Assembly: GCA_030632625.1 (NCBI GenBank)
Contig: DAOVUK010000151.1
Coordinates: 1 to 7,269, forward strand
Direction: 5' to 3'
DNA length: 7,269 bases
DNA from: Gammaproteobacteria bacterium
GTDB taxonomy: Bacteria; Pseudomonadota; Gammaproteobacteria; GRL18
In this document: positions 1-7,269 of the stretch, in pieces
How positions within the stretch are numbered: the stretch's first letter is position 1
Layout: every line of letters starts with the position of its first letter
Translations under genes and position numbers: made by a program
Notes under the pieces: model-generated
Database searches by the model: none
What the model saw: the letters and a program-made list of their open reading frames with translations, nothing else
Told to the model about the DNA's origin: nothing

Positions 1-9
1 CATTTTTTG

Positions 10-61
10 GCTGAAGACTCTCATTTTTTAGCTGAAGGCTCATATATCAAAGCTGAAGGCT
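10..61. repeat. 21-bp imperfect tandem repeat, three copies
   Basis: The core GCTGAAGRCT recurs at 10-19, 31-40 and 52-61, exactly 21 bases apart. The spacers are T-rich or AT-rich and only loosely conserved (ctcattttttа-like, then catatatcaa). The array may begin to the left of the window. It lies directly upstream of the ORF at 74. From position 32 it is open in that ORF's frame and would read as two related heptapeptides, LKAHISK and LKAIISN; a TAG at 29-31 closes the frame further left. It is more likely an intergenic repeat than coding, because no ATG, GTG or TTG precedes it in that frame inside the window. Confidence 0.7.
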
Positions 62-73
62 ATTATCTCAAAT

Positions 74-535
74 ATGGATAAAAGAACCATATTATGTGAG
101 AAAAACTCTCGCTCACAAAAACAAGCACGGCTTGAAGATCATGGGCATTCTGCATGGCTGTATCTGACCAAACCGGATAGTCCCGTGGTGGTTGCCGACT
201 GCTGGATTTATAATCGCATCAAAGCCCCCCTGGAGTCTGAAATTTCTAAATTCAAGACATCATCACCGCCTGCTGTTGCCGGTTATGCCCATCCACATGC
301 TGAATTTACACCACTGCAATCCGATATATTTGAACTCAAATGGAGTCCTGACGGGCGTTCTGTGGCTTTACTTATTAATGGTATCCCTTTCGGCTTTATC
401 CCTCCCGGCGCACCAAGAGGCTATAGTAAACACCTGACAAAAAGCGGCCCATGGGGGCATAAATGGGATGAGAAGCTGTATAATATCCTTTTTAAGGAAT
501 CAGGCTGGTCTGAAAGTATCCCTGGATTTTTCTAA
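74..535 (+). CDS. conserved-looking hypothetical protein, 153 aa
   Basis: I do not recognise a named family, but the composition and coding character look real. It is rich in aromatic residues, Gly and Pro. There is no signal peptide and no membrane segment, so a small soluble protein is expected. Residues about 27-50 (AWLYLT, then ADCWIYNRI) look like beta strands. Residues 86-109 (ELKWSPDGRSVALL, then INGIPFGFI) resemble one beta-propeller PD40/WD40-like strand pair; a single unit cannot form a propeller. The C-terminal third has GYSKHLTKSGPWG (116-128) and WDEKLYNILF (131-140). The ATG at 74 is the only Met in the frame. The nearest purine-rich element, GAAGG at 55-59, is 14 bases upstream, too far for a normal Shine-Dalgarno, so the start is not well fixed. 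It converges on the DUF2333 gene with a 39-base gap and no visible terminator hairpin. Confidence 0.72.
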   Translation: MDKRTILCEKNSRSQKQARLEDHGHSAWLYLTKPDSPVVVADCWIYNRIKAPLESEISKFKTSSPPAVAGYAHPHAEFTPLQSDIFELKWSPDGRSVALLINGIPFGFIPPGAPRGYSKHLTKSGPWGHKWDEKLYNILFKESGWSESIPGFF

Positions 536-574
536 GCGTCTCTGGCTTGCTCATAACTGCCCAACTGATTATGT

Positions 575-1666
575 TTAACCATCCTGCAACAGCCGTTTTA
601 AATCAATAATGGCTGCATTTGCCCGTGAAATATAAGATGCCATGACCAGTGAATGGTTGGCAGTCATGCCAAAACCACTGCCATTTAAAATAATCGGACT
701 CCAGATAGGTTCCTGAGTGGCCGCCAGTTCCCGAATAATCTGTCTTAAACTCAGCAGTGCATTTTTCTTTGTTAGTACCGGGCCAAAATCCTGTTCAATC
801 GCCTGTAACAAATGCACCAGAGCCCATGCGGTTCCGCGAGCTTCATAGAACACATCATCAATTTCAAACCAGGATGTTTTAATCATTAGATTTTCTGCTG
901 AAGATGTCGCCTGTTGTGCCTGAGCATCACCCGCGAGATCGGTATTAATCCTTTCCTGGCCGACACTGGCACTTAATCTTTGTGATAAACTGCCGAGGCG
1001 TTTTTCCACCACCTGCAGCCAGTCAACCAGGTTATCCGCCCGGGCGAAAAACTGGGCATTGGGTTTTTCTGTGTCAATTAAGCGTTCCAGATACTTATAA
1101 AGATAATTAATTCCCTGCTGATATTTACCTTCAGATGCGGGCCAGATCCACTTATTAGCATCATTATTAAATGAAGGCTCTGCAAGATTTAGATCCTTAT
1201 CCTCTGTTGAAGTCGATTGTGACATACTAAAATCATTTCTGAGCACTCTTGCCATGTCTCGAATCTGCACTAATACACCGTATTCCCAGTTGGGAATGTT
1301 ATCCAGAAAAATTCCAGGCGGTGTCACATCATTACTTAAATATCCACCCGGCTTATTCAGCAGAGTTTTGCTCACATTAATCACGGTGGCTGTCGTCGTT
1401 GCGCCTACCACAACTTTGTATTGCTTTGCAGACTTTTCATTGAGTTCATTAATCACTGACTGAGTTTGCACTCTGACATCAAAAAGTGCTGGTTCCCGAC
1501 TCCATAAAAATCCCAGAACCAGCCAGATCATTAATAAAGTGACAATTAACAGGCCAATAGACCAGATAATGCCTTTATCTCTCAGATTCTGGATTTGATA
1601 AAGTTTAATCAGACGAATAAAAAATTGCTGGATATTATCAAACCAGTCAAACAAAATATTAAGCAT
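575..1666 (-). CDS. DUF2333 family inner-membrane protein, 363 aa
   Basis: This matches from memory the uncharacterised family DUF2333, which is typical of Gammaproteobacteria and about this length. The recalled conserved blocks are LGFLWSREPALFDV (51-64), TTATVINVSKTLLNKPGGYLSND (about 91-113), PPGIFLDNIPNWEYGVLVQIRDMARVLRNDFS (116-147), ARADNL, then RLGSLSQRLSASVG (208-236), EIDDVFYEARGTAWAL (268-283), SLRQIIRELAATQ (306-318) and WSPIILNGSGFGMTANHSLVMASYISRANAAIIDL (322-356). One membrane helix spans about 34-55, after an N-terminal stretch that may be amphipathic. The large C-terminal domain is therefore probably periplasmic, which is an inference. No biochemical function is known to me. 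The start ATG at 1666 is preceded by only a weak GGTCC-like element. The gene follows thiC on the same strand after 123 bases filled by repeats, so co-transcription is uncertain. Confidence 0.93.
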   Translation of the reverse strand: MLNILFDWFDNIQQFFIRLIKLYQIQNLRDKGIIWSIGLLIVTLLMIWLVLGFLWSREPALFDVRVQTQSVINELNEKSAKQYKVVVGATTTATVINVSKTLLNKPGGYLSNDVTPPGIFLDNIPNWEYGVLVQIRDMARVLRNDFSMSQSTSTEDKDLNLAEPSFNNDANKWIWPASEGKYQQGINYLYKYLERLIDTEKPNAQFFARADNLVDWLQVVEKRLGSLSQRLSASVGQERINTDLAGDAQAQQATSSAENLMIKTSWFEIDDVFYEARGTAWALVHLLQAIEQDFGPVLTKKNALLSLRQIIRELAATQEPIWSPIILNGSGFGMTANHSLVMASYISRANAAIIDLKRLLQDG

Positions 1667-1678
1667 AGTTTGTGGACC

Positions 1679-1730
1679 GTAAGTTGTAAGTTGTAAGTTG
1701 TAAGTTGTAAGTCGTAAGTTGTAAGTCGTA
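1679..1730. repeat. heptanucleotide tandem array GTAAGTT/GTAAGTC
   Basis: Seven contiguous 7-bp units run from 1679 to 1727. Units 1-4 and 6 are GTAAGTT, units 5 and 7 are GTAAGTC, and a partial eighth (GTA) leads into the flanking hairpin. The array is non-coding, starts 13 bases upstream of the DUF2333 start codon, and fills the gap behind thiC. It is a short sequence repeat of the kind known in cyanobacteria (STRR) and in intergenic regions of large sulfur bacteria, although the unit here differs from those I recall. It is not a CRISPR array, because there are no spacers. Confidence 0.93.
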
Positions 1731-1769
1731 ATAAGTCTTGAGATTTATGACTTATAACTCAAGACTTAT
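1731..1769. repeat. 12-bp perfect inverted repeat between thiC and the DUF2333 gene
   Basis: The arm ATAAGTCTTGAG (1731-1742) is the exact reverse complement of CTCAAGACTTAT (1758-1769). The 15-base loop is AT-rich. The transcript could form this hairpin on either strand. For thiC it lies 21 bases past the stop codon, so it might stabilise a 3' end or slow polymerase. Neither strand has a U-tract directly after the stem, so it is not a canonical intrinsic terminator. The arms share the AAGTC/GACTT core with the neighbouring heptamer array, which suggests that the palindrome arose from opposed copies of the same repeat. Confidence 0.85.
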
Positions 1770-1773
1770 AACT
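1749..1773. repeat. 14-bp-period direct repeat GACTTATAACT, reversed version of the heptamer motif
   Basis: GACTTATAACT occurs at 1749-1759 and again at 1763-1773. Its reverse complement, AGTTATAAGTC, closely resembles the heptamer array (AGTTGTAAGTC) found at 1683-1727. The period of 14 is two heptamers. A further AAGACTT lies at 1780-1786, next to the thiC stop codon. The intergenic region is thus a head-to-head arrangement of related repeats. Confidence 0.8.
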
Positions 1774-1789
1774 TCTATTAAGACTTCTT

Positions 1790-3694
<1,905 letters not shown>

Positions 3695-3780
3695 TTAAAA
3701 AAAACGGTCAAACTAAAGCAGGCGTATGAAGACTAATCAAATGAAAGGGCATCGTACTAAATGCATCAACACAGATTAAA

Positions 3781-3908
3781 GCGCTTTCCTACGCCGGTGT
3801 GAACCGGATCAGGTTCAAAGGGTGTTTCTCGCCTCACAAACACAGGATAAAGCAAAGTATGATTAACAATGACTCTGCCTGATAGCGAAATATGAGGACC
3901 CCTAGCGA
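3781..3908 (-). ncRNA. TPP riboswitch (THI element) in the thiC leader
   Basis: Read on the minus strand, the conserved THI-box elements appear in order. CGCU pairs with AGCG as P1 (3904-3907 with 3782-3785). GGGGU follows, then P2, CCUCA/UGAGG (3893-3897 with 3832-3836). GAGAAA and ACACCC precede UUUGAACCUGAUC (about 3823-3811). P5 (CCGG...CCGG) is followed by GCGUAGGAA. These are the pyrimidine-binding and pyrophosphate-binding halves of the TPP aptamer. A 56-base insertion sits between the P2 strands. It can form a P3 extension: CAGG/CCUG (3878-3881 with 3843-3846) and CAGAG/CUUUG (3873-3877 with 3853-3857). The base before GAGA is C where E. coli thiM has U. By established knowledge, bound thiamine pyrophosphate lowers thiC expression. 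No hairpin plus U-tract terminator is evident in the roughly 100-base platform, so control of translation or Rho is more likely than intrinsic termination. Confidence 0.95.
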
Positions 3909-3912
3909 ATCG

Positions 3913-3941
3913 AAAATAACTGAATTTTGATGAAATTTCAA
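3913..3941 (-). promoter_or_regulatory. sigma70-type promoter of thiC
   Basis: On the minus strand, TTGAAA (-35, 3936-3941, five of six consensus bases) and TATTTT (-10, 3913-3918, four of six) are separated by exactly 17 bases. Transcription would start around 3905-3907, which coincides with the 5' edge of riboswitch helix P1. That agreement supports the call. The thiC leader would then be about 225 bases. Confidence 0.7.
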
Positions 3942-4054
3942 GAGAAAGTTTATCCATACCGACTTTCATCGGCCTGAGCAATCCTGCTGAGCAAAATAAT
4001 CTTATAATTAAGTAGCGTATAATTTTCCTGGAACCAGTCATTTAAGGGCATCAG

Positions 4055-4095
4055 TTTATATTAATATTATTATTTTTTAAAAAACATTAAATTTT
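4055..4095. other. AT-rich tract with T6A6 palindrome in the divergent intergenic region
   Basis: This stretch is almost free of G and C and includes TTTTTTAAAAAA at 4073-4084. It sits upstream of the extended -10 promoter that reads rightward. It could act as curved DNA or as a distal UP-like element, or simply be low-complexity spacer. The segment from about 3950 to 4055, between the thiC promoter and this tract, shows nothing beyond a four-base-pair stem at 3959-3972 and a CTGAGCA duplication at 3974-3980 and 3987-3993. Confidence 0.35.
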
Positions 4096-4127
4096 GTGAA
4101 CAACACCCAGAATGTAATCGCAAGTAA

Positions 4128-4136
4128 TGATATAAT
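4128..4136 (+). promoter_or_regulatory. extended -10 promoter for the GH17-GT2 gene
   Basis: TGATATAAT at 4128-4136 is a perfect TATAAT with the TGn extension. No good -35 hexamer is seen 16-18 bases upstream (4107-4114), as expected where an extended -10 compensates. Transcription would begin near 4143, giving a 5' leader of about 30 bases. The leader carries only a weak ribosome site, GGAA at 4159-4162, ten bases before the ATG. Confidence 0.6.
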
Positions 4137-4172
4137 GTACAATTTTATCAGTTTTTATGGAATTTCTGTGCG

Positions 4173-6782
4173 ATGAGATTATCAAATATTATCCTGTCAC
4201 TGGTTATTGCTGTGCTGACTATCAGTCTTTGGGCACTGGCTAATCGACCGGAAATGGAACCACCATGGCCTGACACAATTCAGGGCTTCTCTTTTTCACC
4301 GTTACGCGCTCACCATGATCCGGCAAAAAATCTTTATCCTACAGAAGAAGAAATTAATGCCGATTTAGCATTACTTTCAGGCAAAACTCATGCAATACGA
4401 AGTTATAGTGTTCACTCAACTTTGGGTAAGATACCTGAGCTCGCACAGCAATATGACCTGAACGTGGCTTTAGGCGGCTGGCTCGACAAAGATCAGCAGA
4501 AAAACTCGCAGGAAATTGAGGCTTTGATTGATATTGCCGATAAAAATCGTCGCAATGTGGTTCGTGTAATCGTCGGCAATGAGGTGTTATTAAGACAAGA
4601 CCTGCCGGTCAAACAGCTTATTGCTCATCTTGATCATGTTCGGGCCGAAGTAGGCATGCCGGTCAGCACTGCTGAACCCTGGCATATCTGGATAAAAAAT
4701 CCTGAGCTGGTAAAACATGTCGATTATATTGCTGTTCACATGCTGCCGTTTTGGGAGGGTATTCCTCTGGATAATGCGGTGGGGCATATTGAGAATCGTA
4801 TGCAGCACCTGAAAAGTCTCTACCCGGAAAAACCCATTGTCATTACAGAAGTCGGCTGGCCCAGTCGCGGACGGACTCAGAAAGAAGCGATCGCATCAGA
4901 AGCCAATGAAGCCACGTTTTTACGCCGATTTCTGCGTAATGCCGAGCAAAAAAACTATGTCTATTATCTTATGGAAGCCTTTGATCAACCCTGGAAACAG
5001 TCCATTGAAGGCTCCATTGGTGCTTATTGGGGCGTCTATGATGTCGATCGCCAGGCTAAATTTGAATTGACTAAAGCTATTATTGAAATACCGCAATGGG
5101 ACTTTCTAGCGGGTCTTTCTGTCTTATTTGCTATTATTTTTTTCGCTATGTTATCCATTGATGCAAAAACGCTCAGTTATTCAGGGCGAAGTTTTCTGGC
5201 ATTAATTGCGTTTATACTTTCAACAGTCATTGTCTGGATAATTTATGATTATGTGGATCAATATATGACGCTGTCCATTATCCTGGTGGGTCTTGTACTC
5301 ATTTTCGGCATGGTAGGCGTGGCTATTGTCCTGTTGATTGAAGCTCATGAATGGGCTGAAACACTTTGGGTGAAAAAAAGACGTCGTGAATTAATACCAC
5401 TTAAAGTGAGTAACGGGGAGCAGCCCTTTGTCTCAATTCATGTACCGGCTTATAATGAGCCTCCGCAGATGATGATTGACACACTCAATGCACTGTCTGA
5501 ACTTGATTATGAAAACTATGAAGTCATTGTTATTGATAACAATACTAAAGATCCCAAAGTCTGGCAGCCGGTCGAGGCTCATTGTGAGCTACTGGGTGAG
5601 CAATTTAAGTTTCATCATAAAGACCCTCTTACTGGTTTTAAGTCCGGGGCGCTGAATTTTGCCTTGCAGCAAACAGCAGAACAGGCCAGTGTTATTGCAG
5701 TCATTGATAGTGACTATTGTGTGACTCCCGACTGGTTAAAGGATCTGGTGCCCCAGTTTTCCCGTTCTGAAGTAGCAATCGTTCAGTCGCCTCAGGATTA
5801 TCGGGATTTACAGGATAATGCCTTTAAAGCAATGTGCTTCTCTGAGTATCGGGGCTTTTTTTATATCGGCATGGTGACCCGAAATGAGCGTAATGCCATT
5901 ATTCAACACGGCACCATGACCATGGTCAGAAAAGCAGTTCTCGAAGAAGTGGGCGGCTGGAGCGAGAACACCATTACCGAAGATGCTGAATTGGGTTTAA
6001 TGATTTTTACCGCAGGACATGAAGCCGTTTATAGTCCAAAGAGTTATGGTAAGGGGCTGATGCCGGATACTTTTGTTGATTATAAAAATCAACGTTTTCG
6101 CTGGGCCTATGGTGCAATGCAGATTATGCGTCATCACTGGGGTGAATTGTCCGGTAAAGTAAAAAGTCAGTTATCATCCGGGCAGCGATATCATTTTATT
6201 GCCGGCTGGTTACCCTGGATTGCTGATGGAATTAATCTGATATTTAATCTGGCGGCCTTACTCTGGACCATTGCAATGGTGGCAGCACCAGAAAAAATTG
6301 CACCACCGCTGGTGATTTTTTCAATTTTACCGCTGGCTTTGTTTGTGTTTAAAATTTTGAAGCTGTTCTATCTCTATCAAGGGGTTAATATTGTCATGAC
6401 TTTTCGCCAGACCTTTGCCGCAGCTGTTTCCGGACTGGCCTTGTCTCATACGATAGCAAAAGCTATGTGGCTGGGTTTGTTCACTAAGGGACGGCCATTT
6501 TTACGTACCCCCAAAATGGAACAATCTGCGGCATTTTTTCAGGCCATCGGCGCTGCTTTGGAAGAAACGGTGATTATGTTATTACTCTGGCTGGCAGCTG
6601 GCACAATTTATTTTGTTTTTTCAATAAATGATCTGGATCTTTTACTGTGGTTTATTGTTTTACTGGTACAGTCATTACCCTATATCGCGGCAGTATTTAT
6701 GTCTGTGATCAGTGCTTTCCCTTCTTTATCAAGCAAGCTTATTATTAGTCACAATCAGGCTGTAAATTCTTCTGGCAATTAG
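4173..6782 (+). CDS. ndvB: bifunctional GH17 beta-glucan transglycosylase / GT2 glucan synthase membrane protein (NdvB-like), 869 aa
   Basis: A membrane anchor (about 4-24) leads into a GH17 domain (about 30-305). Its acid/base Glu137 lies in IVGNEVLLR and its nucleophile Glu226 in VITEVGWPS. Three helices (about 311-328, 341-360, 366-391) precede a GT2 domain (about 415-660) with VPAYNEPP (424-431), DNN (455-457), DSD (512-514), TED (602-604) and QRFRW (640-644). Four or five C-terminal helices follow, with the GRPFLRTPK segment at 773-781. The helix count places GH17 in the periplasm and GT2 in the cytoplasm. Established knowledge: proteins with this fusion are called NdvB in Pseudomonas and are linked to beta-1,3-glucans; their GH17 domains act as transglycosylases. 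This is not the 2,800-aa beta-1,2-glucan synthase NdvB of Sinorhizobium. Inference: GT2 polymerises and exports a beta-glucan that GH17 elongates, branches or cyclises. All catalytic residues are present. It stands alone, divergent from thiC. Confidence 0.93.
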   Translation: MRLSNIILSLVIAVLTISLWALANRPEMEPPWPDTIQGFSFSPLRAHHDPAKNLYPTEEEINADLALLSGKTHAIRSYSVHSTLGKIPELAQQYDLNVALGGWLDKDQQKNSQEIEALIDIADKNRRNVVRVIVGNEVLLRQDLPVKQLIAHLDHVRAEVGMPVSTAEPWHIWIKNPELVKHVDYIAVHMLPFWEGIPLDNAVGHIENRMQHLKSLYPEKPIVITEVGWPSRGRTQKEAIASEANEATFLRRFLRNAEQKNYVYYLMEAFDQPWKQSIEGSIGAYWGVYDVDRQAKFELTKAIIEIPQWDFLAGLSVLFAIIFFAMLSIDAKTLSYSGRSFLALIAFILSTVIVWIIYDYVDQYMTLSIILVGLVLIFGMVGVAIVLLIEAHEWAETLWVKKRRRELIPLKVSNGEQPFVSIHVPAYNEPPQMMIDTLNALSELDYENYEVIVIDNNTKDPKVWQPVEAHCELLGEQFKFHHKDPLTGFKSGALNFALQQTAEQASVIAVIDSDYCVTPDWLKDLVPQFSRSEVAIVQSPQDYRDLQDNAFKAMCFSEYRGFFYIGMVTRNERNAIIQHGTMTMVRKAVLEEVGGWSENTITEDAELGLMIFTAGHEAVYSPKSYGKGLMPDTFVDYKNQRFRWAYGAMQIMRHHWGELSGKVKSQLSSGQRYHFIAGWLPWIADGINLIFNLAALLWTIAMVAAPEKIAPPLVIFSILPLALFVFKILKLFYLYQGVNIVMTFRQTFAAAVSGLALSHTIAKAMWLGLFTKGRPFLRTPKMEQSAAFFQAIGAALEETVIMLLLWLAAGTIYFVFSINDLDLLLWFIVLLVQSLPYIAAVFMSVISAFPSLSSKLIISHNQAVNSSGN

Positions 6783-6800
6783 ATAATGATCAATTAAAAC

Positions 6801-7269
6801 TTATAGTGCTTCTAGTTTTCTCATACTTGCAGGTAACAATCTGAGCTCAACCAGAGCAGTAAGCAGTACAGCAAAGAAAGAAGCATCCTCATAGAGCATT
6901 TGATAATATTGGACTTTCATGGTCAGTGCGCTGCCGAAGACAATGGCTGCAAACGCAATCATCGAGCCGACAGCCAGTGTTGATAAGCCGGTAATACCCT
7001 GGCCAATGGTACATCCCATGGCTAAAACACCACCAAAGCCCATTAAAACGGCACCAATGACATGAGTAATAAAATCCTTAAGATTAAAAAACCATTCAAT
7101 TCTGAAGCTTTTACTGATCAGAGACCAGACCAGCGAGCCTAAAATAACACCGAACACGGAAATAATACCAAAGGTCAGTAATGAGGCTTGTAAACCGGAA
7201 CTGACATAGCCGAGGGTCTGTCCCATGGGATTAACAAAGGTAAAAGACTGGGGAGAAAGTGTTGCCCCC
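6801..7269 (-). CDS. YeeE/YedE-family (sulfur-transport type) membrane protein, C-terminal part, cut by the window edge
   Basis: The frame stays open from the TAA at 6801-6803 to the right edge, reading GATLSPQSFTFVNPMGQTLGY at its start. The Met at 7226 lies inside the conserved SFTFVNPMG block and is not the true start, so the gene continues beyond 7269. About 155 codons are visible, probably under half of a protein of roughly 350-400 aa. Helices are visible at about 14-36, 52-76 and 83-102, counted from Met7226. The signature GFGGVLAMGCTIGQGITGLSTLAVGS (63-88) contains the conserved Cys72. The end, MKVQYYQMLYEDASFF to LRLLPASMRKLEAL, is the usual C-terminus. Known members include thiosulfate importers (TsuA), where conserved cysteines guide the substrate; thiosulfate is likely here but unproven. 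It converges on the GH17-GT2 gene with an 18-base gap and no visible terminator. Confidence 0.9.
   Translation of the reverse strand, partial: GATLSPQSFTFVNPMGQTLGYVSSGLQASLLTFGIISVFGVILGSLVWSLISKSFRIEWFFNLKDFITHVIGAVLMGFGGVLAMGCTIGQGITGLSTLAVGSMIAFAAIVFGSALTMKVQYYQMLYEDASFFAVLLTALVELRLLPASMRKLEAL

Noticed and set aside
61..66. -10 box TATTAT for the 153-aa gene
   Set aside because: It is a five-of-six match, but there is no -35 partner. The start of transcription would fall on the start codon, so support is too weak.
536..574. Terminator between the convergent 153-aa gene and the DUF2333 gene
   Set aside because: No inverted repeat of useful length is visible in the 39 bases.
1731..1769. 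Intrinsic terminator for thiC
   Set aside because: The stem is perfect but AT-rich and no U-tract follows on the minus strand. I list it as an inverted repeat only.
1679..1773. Possible CRISPR array
   Set aside because: Units are 7 bp and contiguous with no spacers, so this is a simple tandem repeat.
3778..3787. AAAGCGCTTT palindrome as a regulator site
   Set aside because: It overlaps the 3' strand of riboswitch helix P1, is short, and matches no operator I recognise.
3766..4041. 91-codon minus-strand ORF overlapping the thiC leader
   Set aside because: It runs through the TPP riboswitch and the thiC promoter. The RNA structure explains the sequence, and the translation has no family resemblance.
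4590..5070. Short ORFs on both strands within the GH17 domain
   Set aside because: They overlap conserved GH17 codons in other frames and have no independent ribosome sites or recognisable products.
6783..6800. Bidirectional terminator between the convergent GH17-GT2 and YeeE/YedE genes
   Set aside because: The 18-base gap contains only a TGATCA palindrome and no stem-loop with a T-tract.

Overview
The window looks like a chromosomal segment of an AT-leaning gammaproteobacterium. The evidence is a DUF2333 inner-membrane protein (a family I know mainly from Gammaproteobacteria), a bacterial ThiC with its TPP riboswitch, a GH17-GT2 beta-glucan enzyme of the kind called NdvB in Pseudomonas, and a YeeE/YedE transporter. 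The short intergenic repeats resemble the heptamer tracts described in some sulfur-oxidising gammaproteobacteria, but I cannot name a genus.

Layout. (1) 1-73: three copies of a 21-bp imperfect tandem repeat. (2) 74-535, + strand: a 153-aa protein of unknown function. (3) 575-1666, - strand: DUF2333 membrane protein, convergent with the previous gene. (4) 1667-1789: a heptanucleotide tandem array (GTAAGTT/C) that runs into a 12-bp inverted repeat and into reversed copies of a similar motif. (5) 1790-3679, - strand: thiC, full length. (6) 3680-4172: a roughly 490-bp divergent intergenic region. It holds the thiC leader, a TPP riboswitch (about 3781-3908), a good sigma70-type promoter for thiC (-35 at 3936-3941, -10 at 3913-3918), an AT-rich tract, and an extended -10 promoter (4128-4136) for the rightward gene. 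(7) 4173-6782, + strand: an 869-aa bifunctional membrane protein with a periplasmic GH17 transglycosylase domain joined to a cytoplasmic GT2 synthase. (8) 6801-7269, - strand: the C-terminal part of a YeeE/YedE-family transporter that runs off the right edge.

How the parts relate. thiC makes the pyrimidine half of thiamine, and its leader RNA senses thiamine pyrophosphate, giving end-product feedback. The GH17-GT2 protein has its own promoter and appears to polymerise and remodel a beta-glucan across the inner membrane. The remaining genes show no clear pathway link to these two. I see no mobile element, tRNA, rRNA, CRISPR array or obvious defence system. The less ordinary features are the two repeat tracts, the unassigned 153-aa protein and details of the riboswitch.
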